From NCBI GenBank assembly GCA_002077045.2, contig KZ111151.1, forward strand, positions 62,001-126,000: DNA of 64,000 bases. Direction: 5' to 3'. Source of the stretch: Rachicladosporium sp. CCFEE 5018 (taxonomy: Eukaryota > Ascomycota > Dothideomycetes > Cladosporiales > Cladosporiaceae). The notes under the pieces were generated by a model. The model saw only the letters and a list, made by a program, of their open reading frames with translations. It had not been told where the DNA came from and searched no databases. How positions within the stretch are numbered: the stretch's first letter is position 1; every line of letters starts with the position of its first letter. A program made the position numbers and the translations under genes. Shown here one piece after another: positions 42,968 to 54,790 of the stretch.

Positions 42968-43815
42968 CTGGTTATGGGCGATGAGCGTGTGAGACACGCG
43001 TGTCGCAAGTTTGCCAGTCATTGAGGGGTCAGCTTGAGTGCGCATAATGATGATAGGATATATATTGTAACCAACGCAGCATTCCACCTACTTGGTCGCC
43101 TTTCTCCTCTGACTCCTTGGCCATAGGCTGATCATCAATTGTTTGCGCAAAGTGGAGCCGACGTAGTGAACACCTGCAGATCTCCGCACTGCAACCCCGC
43201 TGATGTTTGTCGAAGCTTTACCATCCTTGAGCAGATCCATATCCTGTTCCTATCACTCGGCCGTCATGCCGTACCTCACTCCGGCGATCGCAAGATTAGC
43301 TTTATCGTCTTGTCAGGTACTGCTGCGTTCGCCCGATTTGCAGAATGCAACGGACCTGTCATGTTTCAGCCAGCCCTCGCGATAGAATGATAGCCAAAGC
43401 ACGATTGAACAGGCACGTTGCAAGAACGACATTCCCGTGGGCTGAAGCGTGAAGGGACGACTTCACGATGGCAGGCATGATGCATCACGCATCACGGTCG
43501 TGCCGTCAATACGACGGGAGCCTGCATGAACAGGATGCGGAGTATGTCTTGCAGCATACCGGACGTCAGGTGGGGGACGTGACATCGCGCAGAGCATCAT
43601 CATAGCATGCATAGTAGGCATGTTGATCCTCCATCTCGAAAGTATCTTTCACTGACGTCTCAAAGGCCAGTATAGATATCTTATCTTTGATAGTCTTGAC
43701 TTGCAAAGAACCATCAAGGTTCCGAGCGGTCGGCAAGTGTCTTGACACGCTCAGCGTGTACTCAACCCGGTTGTGTAAGGCCACTGGAAGCGTCGTATCT
43801 CGTCGATATATTACA
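42968..43815. other. Intergenic, about 850 bp, nothing recognised
   Basis: Lies between the kinase stop codon and the mannosidase start codon. An AGGATATATATTG run lies at about 43056. No ORF with conserved features and no clear RNA gene is seen. Confidence 0.45.
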
Positions 43816-45710
43816 ATGCGGTCTCTGTCGATCCTAGCTGCTATCAGCGCGTGCAGCGGCATAGCGCATAGTCTGCCCTGGAATTGGCTACCATACCACG
43901 GTTGGCAGAGCGGAAAGGGTGGTCATGATGGTCAGTCCGAGTCGCAGTGGGAGGCCAGCCAGCGCGCAGCCGCTGTCAAGCAGGCATTCCAGACTGCATG
44001 GGATGGCTACTACAAGTGCGCAAATGTACTGCAGCATCTTCGAAGAGCCTGAGCTGACTGTGGCAGATATGCTTTCCCCAACGATGAGCTGCACCCAGTC
44101 AACAATACATTTGGCAACTCTCGGTTTGTGATCTTCCTGGCACGAGTCAGCATTGCAAGGACAAGACTGACCCAGATCCGCAGCAACGGCTGGGGTGCAT
44201 CAGCACTTGACGCTCTGTCGACAGCCCTGATCATGGGGAACCCAACCATCGTCAACGAGATCCTCGACCACATTCCCTCGATAGACTGGTCCGTCAGCTA
44301 CGAGGACGAGCCAGTCAGTCTGTTCGAGACAACGATTCGCTACGTAGGCGGTCTACTGTCCGGCTACGACCTACTGAAGGGACCCCTCGCCTATCTCTGC
44401 CATGACAGCAGTAAGGTCGACGTGCTACTTGAGCAAGCAGTGAATCTCGCCAACAATCTGTCCTACGCTTTTGATACTCCTACTGGCATTCCATACAACA
44501 ACCTCTTCTTCGGCAATCGCAGTAACGACGGCGCGACAAACAACGGGTTGGCTACCATTGGCACATTAGTACTCGAGTGGACGCACTTGTCGGACCTGTC
44601 AGGCAATCCCACATATGCAGCACTGACACAGAAAGCGGAGAGCTATCTTCTAGACCCGCAGCCGGCGACCTCGGAGCCGTGGCCTGGTCTGCTTGGAAGC
44701 AGCGTCAATATCAGTAATGGACTGTTCATCGATGCGTATGGCGGCTGGGCCGGCGGCAACGACAGCTTCTACGAGTATCTAATCAAGGTAAAAAGATTGA
44801 GGTGATGAATGGGATCCGGTACTGATAATGTCGTAGATGTACGTGTACGACTCATCTAGATTCGGAGGGTACAAAGATCGGTAAGTACTCTGGTTGTCAG
44901 CTGTCAGTGATACGTACTCACGAATCGCTAGCTGGGTACTTGCCGCCGACTCCTCAATCGCTCACCTAGCATCACATCCCTCCTCGCGGCCCGATCTCAC
45001 ATTCCTAGCCGAATTCAACGGCACGAATCTCACACTCGAGAGCGGTCACCTCGCCTGCTTCGATGGCGGCAACTTCATTCTCGGCGGCTTGGTGCTGAGA
45101 CAACAAGAATACATCGACTTCGGCCTTGCCCTCGTAGCCGGCTGCGAAGATACCTACAACAGCACCCTCACTGGCATCGGGCCGGAACAATTCTCTTGGG
45201 ATGCTTCGAGTGTGCCTTCTAATCAGAGCGTATTTTACGAGCGAGCCGGGTTCTACATCGAGGATGCGCAGTATATACTGCGGCCGGAAGTGATCGAGAG
45301 CTTTTACTACGCTTACCGCGCTACAGGAAAGAGGGTGTATCAGGATGTGAGCAATTCCGATCCGTACCCAGGCCGTTTACGGTATGCTGACAGCTCTGCA
45401 GTGGGCATGGAATGCGTTCCTCGCCATCACTAAGACTACCCGCGTCGGCTCAGGCTACTCCGAGATTACGGACGTGAACGCACCAGCTGGCGGTAACTTC
45501 ACCAACTTCCAGGATTCGTTCTTGTTCGCGGAAGTTCTGAAGTACAGCTACTTAATCCATGCGCCTGATGCTGAGTGGCAGGTGAACCATAACGGGAGGA
45601 ATGAGTGGGTGTTCAACACGGAGGCGCATCCCTTCAAGGTACGTTCGCCATTGAGAGACAGCTGACACGATAGACTTATCATTGTGCAGGTCGCTGGTAC
45701 CGCGATCTGA
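43816..45710 (+). CDS. GH47 alpha-1,2-mannosidase (class I, secretory)
   Basis: Seven exons (43816-44015, 44067-44123, 44184-44787, 44837-44880, 44932-45346, 45402-45638, 45690-45710) join in phase to 525 residues. A signal peptide (MRSLSILAAISACSGIAHS) is followed by the GH47 landmarks GYYK-YAFPNDELHPV and SRNGWGASALDALSTALIMG. Further along are the catalytic-core blocks SFYEYLIK and RPEVIESFYYAYRATG, and finally NTEAHPFK, where the Thr coordinates the catalytic calcium. Several N-x-S/T sites are present. The enzyme trims alpha-1,2-linked mannose from N-glycans, and related fungal enzymes are secreted or Golgi-resident. With a cleavable signal and no stem helix it is probably secreted. The seven-codon last exon ends VAGTAI. 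Confidence 0.92.
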
Positions 45711-45838
45711 TGGCTGGATCGTGGATTCGAATCGAGTCATCAAGCTCGCGCTGTCATAGTACGGGCGGTCACTACTATTGATCAATACCTGCTCTAGCCT
45801 ATATAACATCTTCGTCGTCAAGCCTAGCAGCAATCCGA

Positions 45839-48521
45839 TTAGTCGACGGCGAATGCTCTCTCCCGCTCCACTCCTTTGCCATCGTCGACCTTCTGCTGAT
45901 TTCGGTAATGATCCAACACCACGTCCCTCATCAGCTTCCGTGGCGCTCGTCGCCCTGTGAACAACTCGAACTGCGCAAAGGCCTGTTCTGGTAAGTGATC
46001 GAAGCCGTCCATCAGAATCCACCCACGCTTAGCCTCGGCCCGCATTTGCAACACGAAAGGTGTAACCATGGGGTTGTAGGATAGTTCGACAGCAACACCG
46101 CCTGTCGGATTTCGTAGCCAGCTTGATGGGACTGTGAAATTTGAGGGAACTGAGCCATCTGGTTTCTGTGAGGGGATGGTGCAGACTACCATCGTGGGCA
46201 AATTAAAGCCTCCAGGCCATGAGTCGGTGAAGCTCTCGATGACTCGGACGCGGGCTTTGGTGCCGTCGTTGCCAATCGCGTGCTTGATGACCTCCGAGTC
46301 TATGAGCTTGTTATAATGGTCTGCAAGTGCGTGGGCTGTGGACAATGTTCTGTTCGCCACGAAGACGTGCATCACACCGAGGCTCAGCAGAGCGTATACA
46401 GCAGCGCGGGCTTGACCTCCGGCACCACAGACGATGCCTGTACTGGTCGAGCGGACGGTGTTGGCGGGTGAGAGTCCACGACGCACGCATGCTCGAAGAC
46501 CAATCCAGTCTGCTCCATCGTCAGTACGAGTATATAAAGGGTACTTGAGATCAGTTCATACCTGTATTGTCACCCCACAGTGCCTTAACGGGACCACTCC
46601 TATTGCGTGTTGACAAGATCTTGAGCTCATTCGGTACGCTGCCATCATCGAGCATCTCGCGGATTGGTATCACCGAGTTGACTGCCCCGATTGCCTCTGC
46701 ATGTGAACTCAGGACCGTCATCATAGCTACGACTTTGGTCTTGTATGGCTGCACAACTGCGCAGCCTCCAAACGTGTGCTTGTACATCATTGACTGAAGT
46801 TCGTCCATGCCAGTGGATGAGATCGTGGTGAAGTGATGCGCCATACCACAAGCGACGTATGCTGCATTGTGCATCGCTGGAGATAATGACCAGCTCACAT
46901 CCAGACCGTAGATGAAGAAATGCATCGGCTCGTGTTTGAAGATGGCGAAGAGAGCATGGGTAAGTTGCTTCGCAGTAACGAGCGACTGATCGGTGTCAGG
47001 ATCAAGTTCCGAGAGCGGTCCTTCCGGACGAGTGGGTGTCAGCACATAGTTGAAGCACAACGAAGTACGTCCAACTATGCCAGTATTGTAGCATGTTAGT
47101 CTGGGTATGCTGGAGTTCTCTCGAATCCTTCGCTTGAAAGCTTTGACTTCGAAATTGTCATTCTCGATGGTGGTGCTCATGGTCAACTTAGCTACATCGC
47201 ATCCGAGCCGCTGCATATTGTGGTAGACGTATACACACTCAGAGTCGTTCCAGCCATGACCAGGTCGCTTCGCAAAGTGCTTCGATCCAATGATTCGGGT
47301 GTAGCCCTTGATGCTAGTCACCTGCTCCACGATATTGTCACCTAGCCCTAGATCGACAGTGCAGAACTCGGGGGCAAGCCGGAGGAAGACGTTGATCATT
47401 TCGGCTTGCTGTGCCCGCGATGTTATCGAGCTGTCGTTTGTCTCACCAAGAGTTAGAATAATAGGCAGTATGCTTGCCCGCCTGACGATACCGAAGGCTT
47501 TCGCAACGAGGTTGTGGTCTACTTTTCCACCTGAGCTAGCCTTGTCAAAGTCGATTGGGACGACTAATTCCACAGCGTCTGCTCCAGTCTGCACTTCCTC
47601 AAGGTCGAGTTCGCCATTGACCACAGCGTCAAAGTGCACCACGACTGAATACGTGTAGGTCCTTTGCTCAACAGGGATCTGAGAGAGGGGATACGCCGAC
47701 TGGTGTGACGGTCCTCGATCGTGGTCTCCAATAATGTTCCGCAACAGTCTCAAGAAGTCGCGCTCTGCTCGCTTCAGCGTGAGGAACGGTCCATTCGCAG
47801 ATCGAGCCTCTGACCACTCGTGCTCATCAGCCCGGCCGAGATCCATGGTCGAGGAATCATCTGTCGCAGAGCGGTTGAAGAAGTCATAGTTGGAGCATAC
47901 ACGTATGACGGGGCCACTCATGCGCAGCAACTGCTTGACACGGTCCTCTGTCCATACTTTCAGATAATCCGAGACTCCCTTGACGTCTCTCATAATGTGT
48001 ATCACAGGGTGAGTCGCGGCATATCGTTGAAGACGCCCCGCACCCTCATGCTCGAGATCCGCAAAGCTGAGCACGATGACTGCATCCTTGCCATAGCGTT
48101 GAAATATTTGTTCGAGGACTTCATCGTGTCGTTTCCGGTAGTCCACAGCACCGTGGAGCTTCCGATACGCATTTGCAGTCTGACCGGTGGTGTCATAGAA
48201 GACTCGCTCGGACTCGATCAAGCGGCGATGGTAGGCATTCGCTGCCAACACGCCTAATGAACTCTTGCCTACGCCTTTCACGCCAATCAGCACGACTGAC
48301 GCGTCAGGCTCAAAGGATGCTGTTCGGAACACTGGCTCGGTGGTGCCTGGCGCGAAGCTGGCTCGATCAGGTGTGTCTCTCGCGTTGTCAAGATGTGGCG
48401 TGTGTCCTCGAGGAGACGCAACGCCTGAAGTCGATGGGGTTGAGCCAGTAAACAGCGGGACGTTTCCGACATCTCGCATCTGGTGGAAAGAGCGTTTCTG
48501 GCCAGCGTATGTCGCCGCCAT
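45839..48521 (-). CDS. qutR: Quinate repressor QutR/QA-1S (AROM-derived regulator)
   Basis: Exons 46562-48521 and 45839-46509 (52-nt intron) encode 876 residues. The protein repeats the order of the last three AROM domains. First is a shikimate-kinase-like domain with P-loop GVKGVGKSS (80-88), then a type I dehydroquinase-like domain around FDAVVNGELDLEEVQTGADA. Last is a shikimate-dehydrogenase-like domain (IYGLDVSWSLSPAMHNAAYV, LWGDN-TDWIGLRAC, GAGGQARAAVYALLSLG). The N-terminal 70 residues are a disordered regulatory tail. QutR is not an enzyme: it binds quinate pathway metabolites and restrains QutA. The gene is divergent from qutA across 513 bp, so repressor and activator may share control. 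Length and domain order match Aspergillus QutR and Neurospora QA-1S. Confidence 0.93.
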
Positions 48522-49034
48522 GGCCGCGCGATCGATGTCCGAGCCTCTCGCCGGCGTGCCAGTTCACGAATCACCTACAGTGCAGACGGGACATGAGTTG
48601 CTCGTGGCGTCGACGGGCAGCCATCTGCGGCAGAAGTCATTGCCGAGCCGTTTGACTCCCGGAACAAGTTTCATCTCGGATGTGAGCGATCAAAAGGTGG
48701 ATCTCACATACTCGGAGGTTTCGATGCGAGTGCTGCTCTACTACTGTGGTCGAGCTTGATCTTTCGATACCTCTCGATATGACACCTCTCGATACATTTC
48801 AAGGGTTGCGAGCGGGCAGATACGTTAAGCTGCAACAACGCGTGAGTAACAGTGTTTTCGGTGAGAGTCTAGACTGGGCTGTCGTCCTTTTTCACTCGCC
48901 CGCTCGGCTCGATCAAAGCTGCCCCGCAACTGCTGAAACCTTTTCCCACGTCGTTCAGACAACGTTCCGGTCCTTCATGATGGACTTAAGTTCATCCAAC
49001 TCATCTCCTTCTTTCTCAATGCCGTGGACCAGTG
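48522..49034. promoter_or_regulatory. Divergent qutR-qutA intergenic region
   Basis: 513 bp between the start codons of repressor and activator. I looked for the 16-bp QA-1F consensus (GGRTAARYRYTTATCC) and found no full match. Direct repeats of CTCGATA occur at about 48772-48796 (ATACCTCTCGATATGACACC then TCTCGATACATT). Their meaning is unknown. Confidence 0.5.
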
Positions 49035-51341
49035 ATGGAACGGGACCCGAACGATTTGGCCGGATCAGACAAGAGAAAGCGCGCTGTTTCATCCGGTGCT
49101 GCCACAGATGCTCAAGCGAAGCGCTCGCGCGTCTCTCGGGCATGTGACCAGTGCCGGTCTTCAAGAGAGAAGTGCGTGGGTGGAACCAGCAGCTCCTCAT
49201 GCCAAACGTGTGAGGCACAGAGTCGACAATGCACGTACGATGAGCCGCCGAAGAAACGCGGCATCCAACCCAACTACATTCGCACGTTGGAGCTTGCGCT
49301 CGCGTGGGTGATTCAGTACGCGCCAGAAGCCCAGACAGCACTCTCGCAGGCTCTGCCAGTATTTGACAGCACTGCACACAAGCTCATTAGTGGCAAGGAT
49401 GCATCTGGTGTTGAATTACTACATCAGTCTTGGCGCGATGGGCTGCTATGCAGACAGATCGACCAGCTGTTGTCGGGTTCCATCATTGAGAACGGCATTG
49501 ATGCCCATGTGACGCCTGGCATCAGCCGGAAACCTCCACACTTTGGTACGTCAACTCTGCCAAAGCATGAACCGGCGCAAAGCTGCCAGCCGCCTCCCGT
49601 CTCAAGCTTCCCATTCATGTGGCTACTTCGCACCGAGAGCGTTTATGCCCTCGCCCCTTCCACTGAGCCGCAGCGTTGCGATCTCCAAAGTACTCGGGAG
49701 AAGGTCCACACTTAGCGGTTTCTCTCGGGAACACCTCAGATCGCAGTTGCTGACACGGTCCTGTTAATAGGTGCGGTAGCAATCTCAGTTTCGCCAGAGG
49801 TCTCACAGCCTCCACATGGTGCAAGCAGTGCCGATCGGAGTGTCGGGAGACAGAATCTTGTTAACCCTGACAATACTGAGCTTGCTACCTCTGGTCATGC
49901 AGCTCTATCGGCCAACTCTCTAGATCGCCCGGGACTGATTGAACACCAATCTTCGCTTCTCGCGGAAGACGCTAAGCCTCCAGTTATGCTAAGACTGCCG
50001 TTGAACTCGTGGAACCTACTCGATTACTTCTTCGCGTTCACACAATCGTGGCTTCCTATCACAGAGAAGCACAGTGTGCTGCGAACCACATACAGCTATC
50101 CGGGAGAGGGTCTGTCCCTCGATAAGGCGACTGGTGGTGCTCATGCAGAGCTGTGGAGCATGCTCGCTCTGGCAGCTTATCAGGTTTCTCGCATCGCTCC
50201 GCTTGACGAAGACTACAGACAGCTGAGTCAGACGGCTCGACAATTGATCCCTCGGATCGCCGGTGCAAGTGTCAATGGCGCGATAGACGCTAGTAAAGAC
50301 ACCGTTGGTGAAGGTGTTACAAATGCTCAAATTAAAGGCACAGGTATCGGTCATGATGCTTTCGAGAGTGGACACGTGCGAGCATTGCTAATCCTAGCAT
50401 TACTCGACGCTACTCAAGAGTCATGGCCGTCTGCGTGGCTCAACGTGGGCGTTGCCACTCGCCTACTTCTGCTTGACGACACCGACACGAAGAGTGCTCG
50501 CCGGCTTGACAGCCGTACGCTATTGTTCGCTGCCTTTGTCATCGACAATACCATTTCGAGCCAGCTTGGTCTACGGCCACACATACGAAGCAGTGACTTA
50601 CACGAGATCGATGCACTAGCGGAGGACGGCATGGAGGAGTGGGCACCGTGGGCTGACCCAATCGCGCCCGACACTGCGAGTAAGGCGCCGTCGAAAGCGT
50701 GGAGTACGTTTAACGCTGTAATGAACGAGGTCCGCAGCGTCGAGGACAGTGATAGTCCAGCCACCGCTACTTCCTCACACTGGCCGCTTACAGTACGAAC
50801 TTTACTGGCCAACTCATGCAACAAGGAAGGGCGTGTTCAACCAGCGAAGGTTGTGGCAACTCTTCAAGCTGAACAAATGTCATCACCGGCCTTTTCAATT
50901 CCAGCGCCAACAGGTGGCAGTTCAGTCGACCTTCAAGATGTCAACAACGCGCATGCGAGTCGCCAAAATATCGACCCGTCCATAGCGCCGACCAAAGACC
51001 TGCACTCGAACGGCTTCATGACGATCCCGAGTGGGCCGGGCGACTTCTCATATCTGGACAACAACCAGAACAACAGCATGTCCGCGCCTAGTGACACCTC
51101 CCTCTGGCCCATGTATGATCTCAATGATATTGCGAGCGGCCATGATATCTTTGAAGAGCTTGCAATGCTTGATCCAGTCGAACCTCTGACGCAGCAACCG
51201 CAATTCATGCAGAATCTCGGCTTCAACAATCCAGATTTGGATCTTGCCGAGTTCTTTGGCGCAGACTATCAAGCTACGAACTCATTGCTCACCTACATAC
51301 AGCCTTCGCACTCACTCAAGCCCGGTGGAGAATTTGGCTGA
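49035..51341 (+). CDS. qutA: Quinate pathway activator QutA/QA-1F (Zn2Cys6)
   Basis: Exons 49035-49545 and 49771-51341 encode 693 residues. The binuclear zinc cluster CDQCRSSREKC, then CQTCEAQSRQC, is followed by a basic linker PPKKRGIQPNYIRTLELALA typical of QutA. The central fungal transcription-factor domain runs from LRLPLNSWNLLDYFFAFTQS through WPSAWLNVGVATRLLLL. An acidic, Asp/Leu-rich C terminus (LDPVEPLTQQPQ, DLDLAEFFGAD) looks like an activation region. The 225-nt intron is unusually long for this window, and retaining it would end translation after about 58 extra codons. The ATG at 49035 was chosen over the adjacent GTG. Family, domain order and the neighbouring quinate genes agree. 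It should switch on qutB, C, D and G when quinate is present and QutR is relieved. Confidence 0.92.
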
Positions 51342-51790
51342 GCCACATACTTCGCTGTAAACCCACCCTTACATTACCTCAATCCACAGTCTGAACACCA
51401 GAATTGCACGTTGCCTCCCGGTATCAGTGGGCGATCTGTCTATGCGACCGGCTTTTGGAGAGCCATCTGTCCTCCGCAGTACCTTTTCGGTCCACTGGAT
51501 GGTCACTACGATCTTATAGCACTAAGGGCCAGATGGCATGACAAGTGAGGGAGTTAATTTCTGAGCAGCAGGTAGGTGCGGTGCATGTGACAAGTCGGAT
51601 TACCTCAGACTCGCTCGGGCTTGATGTAGTCGTCGGACTTGCTGAGTACGACGGATAAAAGTGAAAGTCAATCATACTCATTATTGGAAGCTATTGTCGT
51701 GTCTATTGATCTATCTGTCTAGCTATCTGGTATCAATGCAGTCGCTAAAGTCGCAGCAGTATGTCAGTACGCAAGGCACTCCCAGTGGCG
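51342..51790. other. Intergenic between convergent qutA and qutC
   Basis: About 450 bp with both 3' ends. It includes an ATCTATCTGTCTAGCTATCTGG run at about 51709. No gene is seen. Confidence 0.5.
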
Positions 51791-52852
51791 TCACAGCCGC
51801 GCTGTCTGTTCCCGAGCCGCGCTCTGGACACTGGACTGCCGCCGATGAGTCTTGAGTCCGAAGTCCCTCTCGATCTTCTTCCATGACTCTCCTGCCCTCC
51901 GAGCATGCTCCTCTGGTACGCTTGAGTCAGCCTCTGTCAGACTGCGATTGAACAGCTCCGCTGATATGCGGCCCCGGTACCCAAGGTCCACCAGTATCGC
52001 TTTCAATATCTGCTTGACCGGGAGATATGCGCCGCGATCGCTCTCGCCGTAGAAGAGCCGGCAATTCCTCGACCAGCTCATGCGTGCGGGTTGTGCGGCA
52101 TCGTAGTAGGCGTGACCTTCGACCAATGGCTCCTCGAGGTACTCGGCGTCGACGACTTGAACGAACGCAATCTTGCGTACGTCCATTGTCTTGACAAGTC
52201 GCTGCAAAGACGCTGTCATGTCGGCTTCAGCATTCGGATTCTTCCGTGTGGACGCCGCCGGGTCTGCATAGACTCTGGCGGCCATGTTGAATGTGTCGAG
52301 ACAGAGCTTGAAATTTGGTCGATCGACGCGCCTAACGATCTCCCACGAGCGCTCCCAAGTGTCCGAGTAGGTGCCCCACGCCAGACTCTCATACCCGAAG
52401 TGGATGCCCTCCGCAGCACCAAGGTCTGCTACTTCCTGCATATCCGAGACGATCAAGTCCAGGTCGCCGCTCGCTTCGTCCGTCCCGAGGAATGAGGAAG
52501 GGATGGCAATGGTATCAGTGCCCAAGATATGTGCCATCTGCATCCACAGCTTCAGCTCTTGAATCCTCTTCGCATGCCGTTGTCGGTCTCGCAGACCCTC
52601 GTAGTGCATGAAAGGCTGTATGTTGATGATGGCGATGCCACGTTCATCGCAAAGCGAGCGGACTATGTGAGCTGCGGCAAGATGGTTGGCGGAGCTTGCG
52701 CCGCCAGGAAGAGACTTGGCGATGTAGAAGAGGTCTTCATAGAAGAGCTCAATGTCGAAACCATGCTTGGCAGCAGCGTCGAGTTTCTCGGGGAGGTTGT
52801 GGACCCAGGCGCGACCGAGACTGTGAGAGCAGATTGCTGGGCGAGATGGCAT
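51791..52852 (-). CDS. qutC: 3-dehydroshikimate dehydratase QutC/QA-4
   Basis: An intronless frame of 353 residues from the ATG at 52850-52852. A longer TTG-initiated frame was not used. It is an AP-endonuclease/xylose-isomerase-like TIM barrel: GFDIELFYEDLFYIAKSLPG near the N terminus, IINIQPFMHYEGLRDR, GIHFGYESLAWGTYSDTWE, LCLDTFNMAARVYAD, and VQVVDAEYL with GYRGRISAELFN. The acidic and His residues in these strands are the expected divalent-metal ligands. The enzyme converts 3-dehydroshikimate to protocatechuate, the committed step from the quinate branch into the beta-ketoadipate pathway. Length matches Neurospora qa-4 products. It sits between qutA and the Gfo/Idh gene. Confidence 0.95.
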   Translation of the reverse strand: MPSRPAICSHSLGRAWVHNLPEKLDAAAKHGFDIELFYEDLFYIAKSLPGGASSANHLAAAHIVRSLCDERGIAIINIQPFMHYEGLRDRQRHAKRIQELKLWMQMAHILGTDTIAIPSSFLGTDEASGDLDLIVSDMQEVADLGAAEGIHFGYESLAWGTYSDTWERSWEIVRRVDRPNFKLCLDTFNMAARVYADPAASTRKNPNAEADMTASLQRLVKTMDVRKIAFVQVVDAEYLEEPLVEGHAYYDAAQPARMSWSRNCRLFYGESDRGAYLPVKQILKAILVDLGYRGRISAELFNRSLTEADSSVPEEHARRAGESWKKIERDFGLKTHRRQSSVQSAAREQTARL

Positions 52853-53524
52853 AGCTTGCTGCGGTTTTGGTGGAATTTGATGTTGGCCGAACAAATGTGA
52901 AGTAGTCTCCGAGTAATTCGAGTGTGAAGACAGCTTTGATAGATAAGTGCTAGGCGCAGCGACAACAATGAAGTGTGCTGCTTTGTATGGCTTCCAAGCA
53001 AGCAAATCGTGTGTTGTCAATCAGTCGTGGATCAGGGGTTTTACTTTGGTGATACGAAGCAAACGATCCTGTGAAACTGACAAACCTGAAAATAAGAGCG
53101 TGATCTTACTCTCTCGTCCCACATCTATACCCAACACTCCCGAGTCCGTCATAGCTGTGATACGAATATCCACATTCGTAAATCTGTGATGAGACGTCAG
53201 CCAGATGTGGACGCGTTCTAATGTCGCGCGTTATCCTGGTTGAGGTCAATGCCGGCGCTAAGGAAGTGGAAGGAGCTTCCATCAACCAAGGAACCGTGCG
53301 CATAAGATTCACCCGACACTCCATGTCCTTTGTGGTGCGTTGGTGGTAGTCACTTCGCCAGAGTTGTGCTGTTGCCACGGGACAACATGGAAGATGTTTC
53401 GCCCAGTGGGGATATTCTAGCAAGCGCATCTTGGGTCCAGTGCAGTACAACCTGCTCAGTGCATTGGTGAGTGCAACGGAAGTGTTTCTGGCATGATGCT
53501 GAACTGTCAATCACGTCGAGACTC
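52853..53524. promoter_or_regulatory. Divergent intergenic region between qutC and the oxidoreductase gene
   Basis: About 670 bp that should hold both promoters. No full QA-1F consensus site was found by eye, and no ORF is supported. Confidence 0.5.
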
Positions 53525-54598
53525 ATGTCACCAGTCACCATTAGAGTCGCCATTATTGGTGTTGGCGTAATAGGCCCACGACACATGCAGAGTGTGCTTG
53601 CTTGTGATGGAGCATCGCTGGCGGCCATGGTAGGGCCTGGGGACTCTGCACGTGTGACCAGTGAATTGCATGGTGTTCCCTCGTACCATACGGTCGAGGA
53701 ACTGCTGCAATCCTCGACCGCCCTCGACGCAGCCATCGTGTGCACTCCCAATAGCACGCATGTCTCTATCAGTAAGTCACTGCTCGCCGCCGGGATTCAT
53801 GTGCTGGTCGAGAAACCGATAGCACTAGACATGGAGTCTGGCCAGGATCTCGTGGTGGCAGTCGCTAGATCGAGAGCCCAGCTGTTGGTGGGCCATCACA
53901 GACGCTTCAACGCTCAGGTGACTGCTACAAAGCAAGCAATCGATGATGGAGGCATTGGGAGGCCGATAGCCGTTTCGGGACTATGGATGCTCTACAAGCC
54001 TGCAGCGTACTACGAGGGCCTGGGAGCCTGGCGAGCAGCCTCGGAAGGCGGAGTGATCCTCATCAATATGGTCCACGAGATCGACACCCTTCAATACATG
54101 CTCGGACCGATAGTCCGCGTGCACGCGGAGCAGACCGCATCCCAACGGCAACACGAAGCTGAAGAAGGTGCCGCGGTCATACTCAAATTCGCCTCTGGTG
54201 TCGTCGGTACTTTCATGGTCTGCGACGCCGCGCCATCTCCACACAGCTTCGAAGCGGGCACAGGAGAGAATCCGATCGTACCTCGATCTGGTAGAGACTT
54301 TTGTCGCATTTTTGGTTCCGATGGTGTCCTCAGTATGGGCGATATGATCATTCACAGGCATGGATCGATGGCCGAGAAGAGTTGGTCTAGCGCCTTAGAG
54401 TGTCTACATGTTGATGTGAAAGACTGTGTGCCATTCGACGAGCAAATCGCACACTTCATCCGAGTGATCAGAGGTGAAGAGCAGCCGAGATGCACTGCGG
54501 AGGACGGGGTACGCGCAGTCCGGGTGGTGGAAGCCATCAAGCAAGCCATGCGGACTGGGGAAGCGCTTGACATCGGTGCGGCCAAATTGAAGCTGTGA
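53525..54598 (+). CDS. Gfo/Idh/MocA-family NAD(P)-dependent oxidoreductase
   Basis: An intronless frame of 357 residues from the ATG at 53525. The N-terminal Rossmann fold has VAIIGVGVIGPRHMQ (glycines at about 12, 14 and 17), followed by AAIVCTPNSTH and the family motif VEKPIALD. The C-terminal domain has GVILINMVHEIDTLQYMLG, where the His is the usual catalytic-site residue, and GTFMVCDAAPSP. The family oxidises or reduces sugars, inositols and related polyols. The gene lies inside the quinate cluster between qutC and qutB. A role in interconverting a cyclitol-type substrate, or in a side branch feeding quinate, is a reasonable inference but is not shown by the sequence. I do not know a named qut gene with this product. 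Confidence 0.85.
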   Translation: MSPVTIRVAIIGVGVIGPRHMQSVLACDGASLAAMVGPGDSARVTSELHGVPSYHTVEELLQSSTALDAAIVCTPNSTHVSISKSLLAAGIHVLVEKPIALDMESGQDLVVAVARSRAQLLVGHHRRFNAQVTATKQAIDDGGIGRPIAVSGLWMLYKPAAYYEGLGAWRAASEGGVILINMVHEIDTLQYMLGPIVRVHAEQTASQRQHEAEEGAAVILKFASGVVGTFMVCDAAPSPHSFEAGTGENPIVPRSGRDFCRIFGSDGVLSMGDMIIHRHGSMAEKSWSSALECLHVDVKDCVPFDEQIAHFIRVIRGEEQPRCTAEDGVRAVRVVEAIKQAMRTGEALDIGAAKLKL

Positions 54599-54790
54599 GA
54601 GTCTCTTTCTGTTCGAATAGCAGTGGGACGAGATCGGTCATTTGTGGTTTCAAGATCCGCGAGCTTGCGGATTGTACGTGTGAAGTTCCAGTATACATAT
54701 AAGATTTTTTAAGGTTCTTCCAACAGCACCTCCCCAGTATCGCCCTTAGAGTCGTACATCCTAACATCATCTCATGACATTGCTGATGAC

